In this document: piece by piece, positions 5,713-5,896 of the stretch
Layout: each line of letters begins with the position of its first letter
How positions within the stretch are numbered: the first letter of the stretch is position 1
Origin: Candidatus Hydrogenedentota bacterium
GTDB taxonomy: Bacteria; Hydrogenedentota; Hydrogenedentia; Hydrogenedentales; CAITNO01
Direction of reading: 5' to 3'
Assembly: GCA_903822375.1 (NCBI GenBank)
Contig: CAIJOU010000745.1
Coordinates: 1 to 5,896, forward strand
Length of the DNA: 5,896 bases
Made by a program: the position numbers and the translations under genes
The notes under the pieces: model-generated
Seen by the model: the letters and a program-made list of their open reading frames with translations, nothing else
The model's database searches: none
Told to the model about the DNA's origin: nothing

Positions 5713-5896
5713 TCAGCGCTTTTTCGCCGCCTTCTTCGTTTCCGGTGGCGCGGAAACGGGGTTCGTCGTGTACGGAAACGCTATTGCCGGCCGGCGATAC
5801 GACTGCACCAGGAAGTATATGCCCAGGGCGATCAGGAAGAACGTGTAGAAGACACCCCGGCTCATGCCGAATATGAGCGATGCATCCGGTTCCCGG
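5713..5896 (-). CDS. Partial gene: C-terminus of a membrane-anchored protein
   Basis: The minus strand is open from the right edge to a TGA at 5713-5715, giving the last 60 residues of a protein whose start lies outside the window. About residues 14-33 of this fragment (GVFYTFFLIALGIYFLVQSY) form one clear transmembrane helix. It is followed by RRPAIAFPYTTNPVSAPP and a basic end, ETKKAAKKR. By the positive-inside rule the tail is probably cytoplasmic. The family cannot be recognised from this piece. Support for coding: the helix and the lysine-rich tail form a coherent product, and the stop is followed, further along the strand, by the bidirectional terminator at 5515-5544. Confidence 0.65.
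   Translation of the reverse strand, partial: REPDASLIFGMSRGVFYTFFLIALGIYFLVQSYRRPAIAFPYTTNPVSAPPETKKAAKKR

Overview
The window is moderately GC-rich, gene-dense bacterial chromosome. The mix of genes points to a Gram-negative-type, saprophytic environmental bacterium: a secreted zinc phospholipase-like protein with a C-terminal DNRLRE-type domain, an NAD-dependent family 4 glycosidase, a large lipoprotein beta-propeller and a VapBC module. The heptanucleotide G-run array and the short dispersed intergenic repeats would fit the Planctomycetota/Hydrogenedentota neighbourhood. That placement is an impression from gene style, not a demonstrated assignment.

Layout, left to right. Positions 1-45 are an intergenic edge holding one copy of a dispersed repeat. 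A minus-strand gene (46-1497) encodes an exported protein with a GPI-PLD/zinc-PLC-like domain and a DNRLRE-like tail. The gap before the next gene is largely filled by a nine-unit heptad array (1578-1640), whose minus strand is a regular series of GGG runs and which reaches into the stop codon of the neighbour. That neighbour (1631-3016, minus) is a GH4 glycosidase with its own TATAAT-type promoter. Next come vapC (3165-3611) and vapB (3608-3838), both minus, overlapping by four bases. They are driven by a near-consensus promoter placed so that the vapB mRNA should be leaderless, and a perfect 14-bp palindrome abuts the -35 box. A divergent plus-strand gene (4018-5490) encodes a probable lipoprotein with about seven beta-propeller-like repeats and ends at a strong hairpin terminator (5515-5544). 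The terminator is followed by an imperfect hairpin and a second copy of the left-edge repeat. At the right edge is the 3' end of a minus-strand gene (5713-5896 and beyond) encoding a membrane-anchored, lysine-rich C-terminus.

The genes do not form an evident pathway. GH4 and the phospholipase-like gene lie in tandem and could be partly co-transcribed, but a 133-bp gap with the G-run array separates them. VapBC is a self-contained toxin-antitoxin unit. The lipoprotein is a single-gene transcription unit. I found no convincing new multi-gene system. The parts most worth a second look are the G-run array overlapping a stop codon, the leaderless vapB promoter with its palindrome, and the repeat element seen at both ends of the window.
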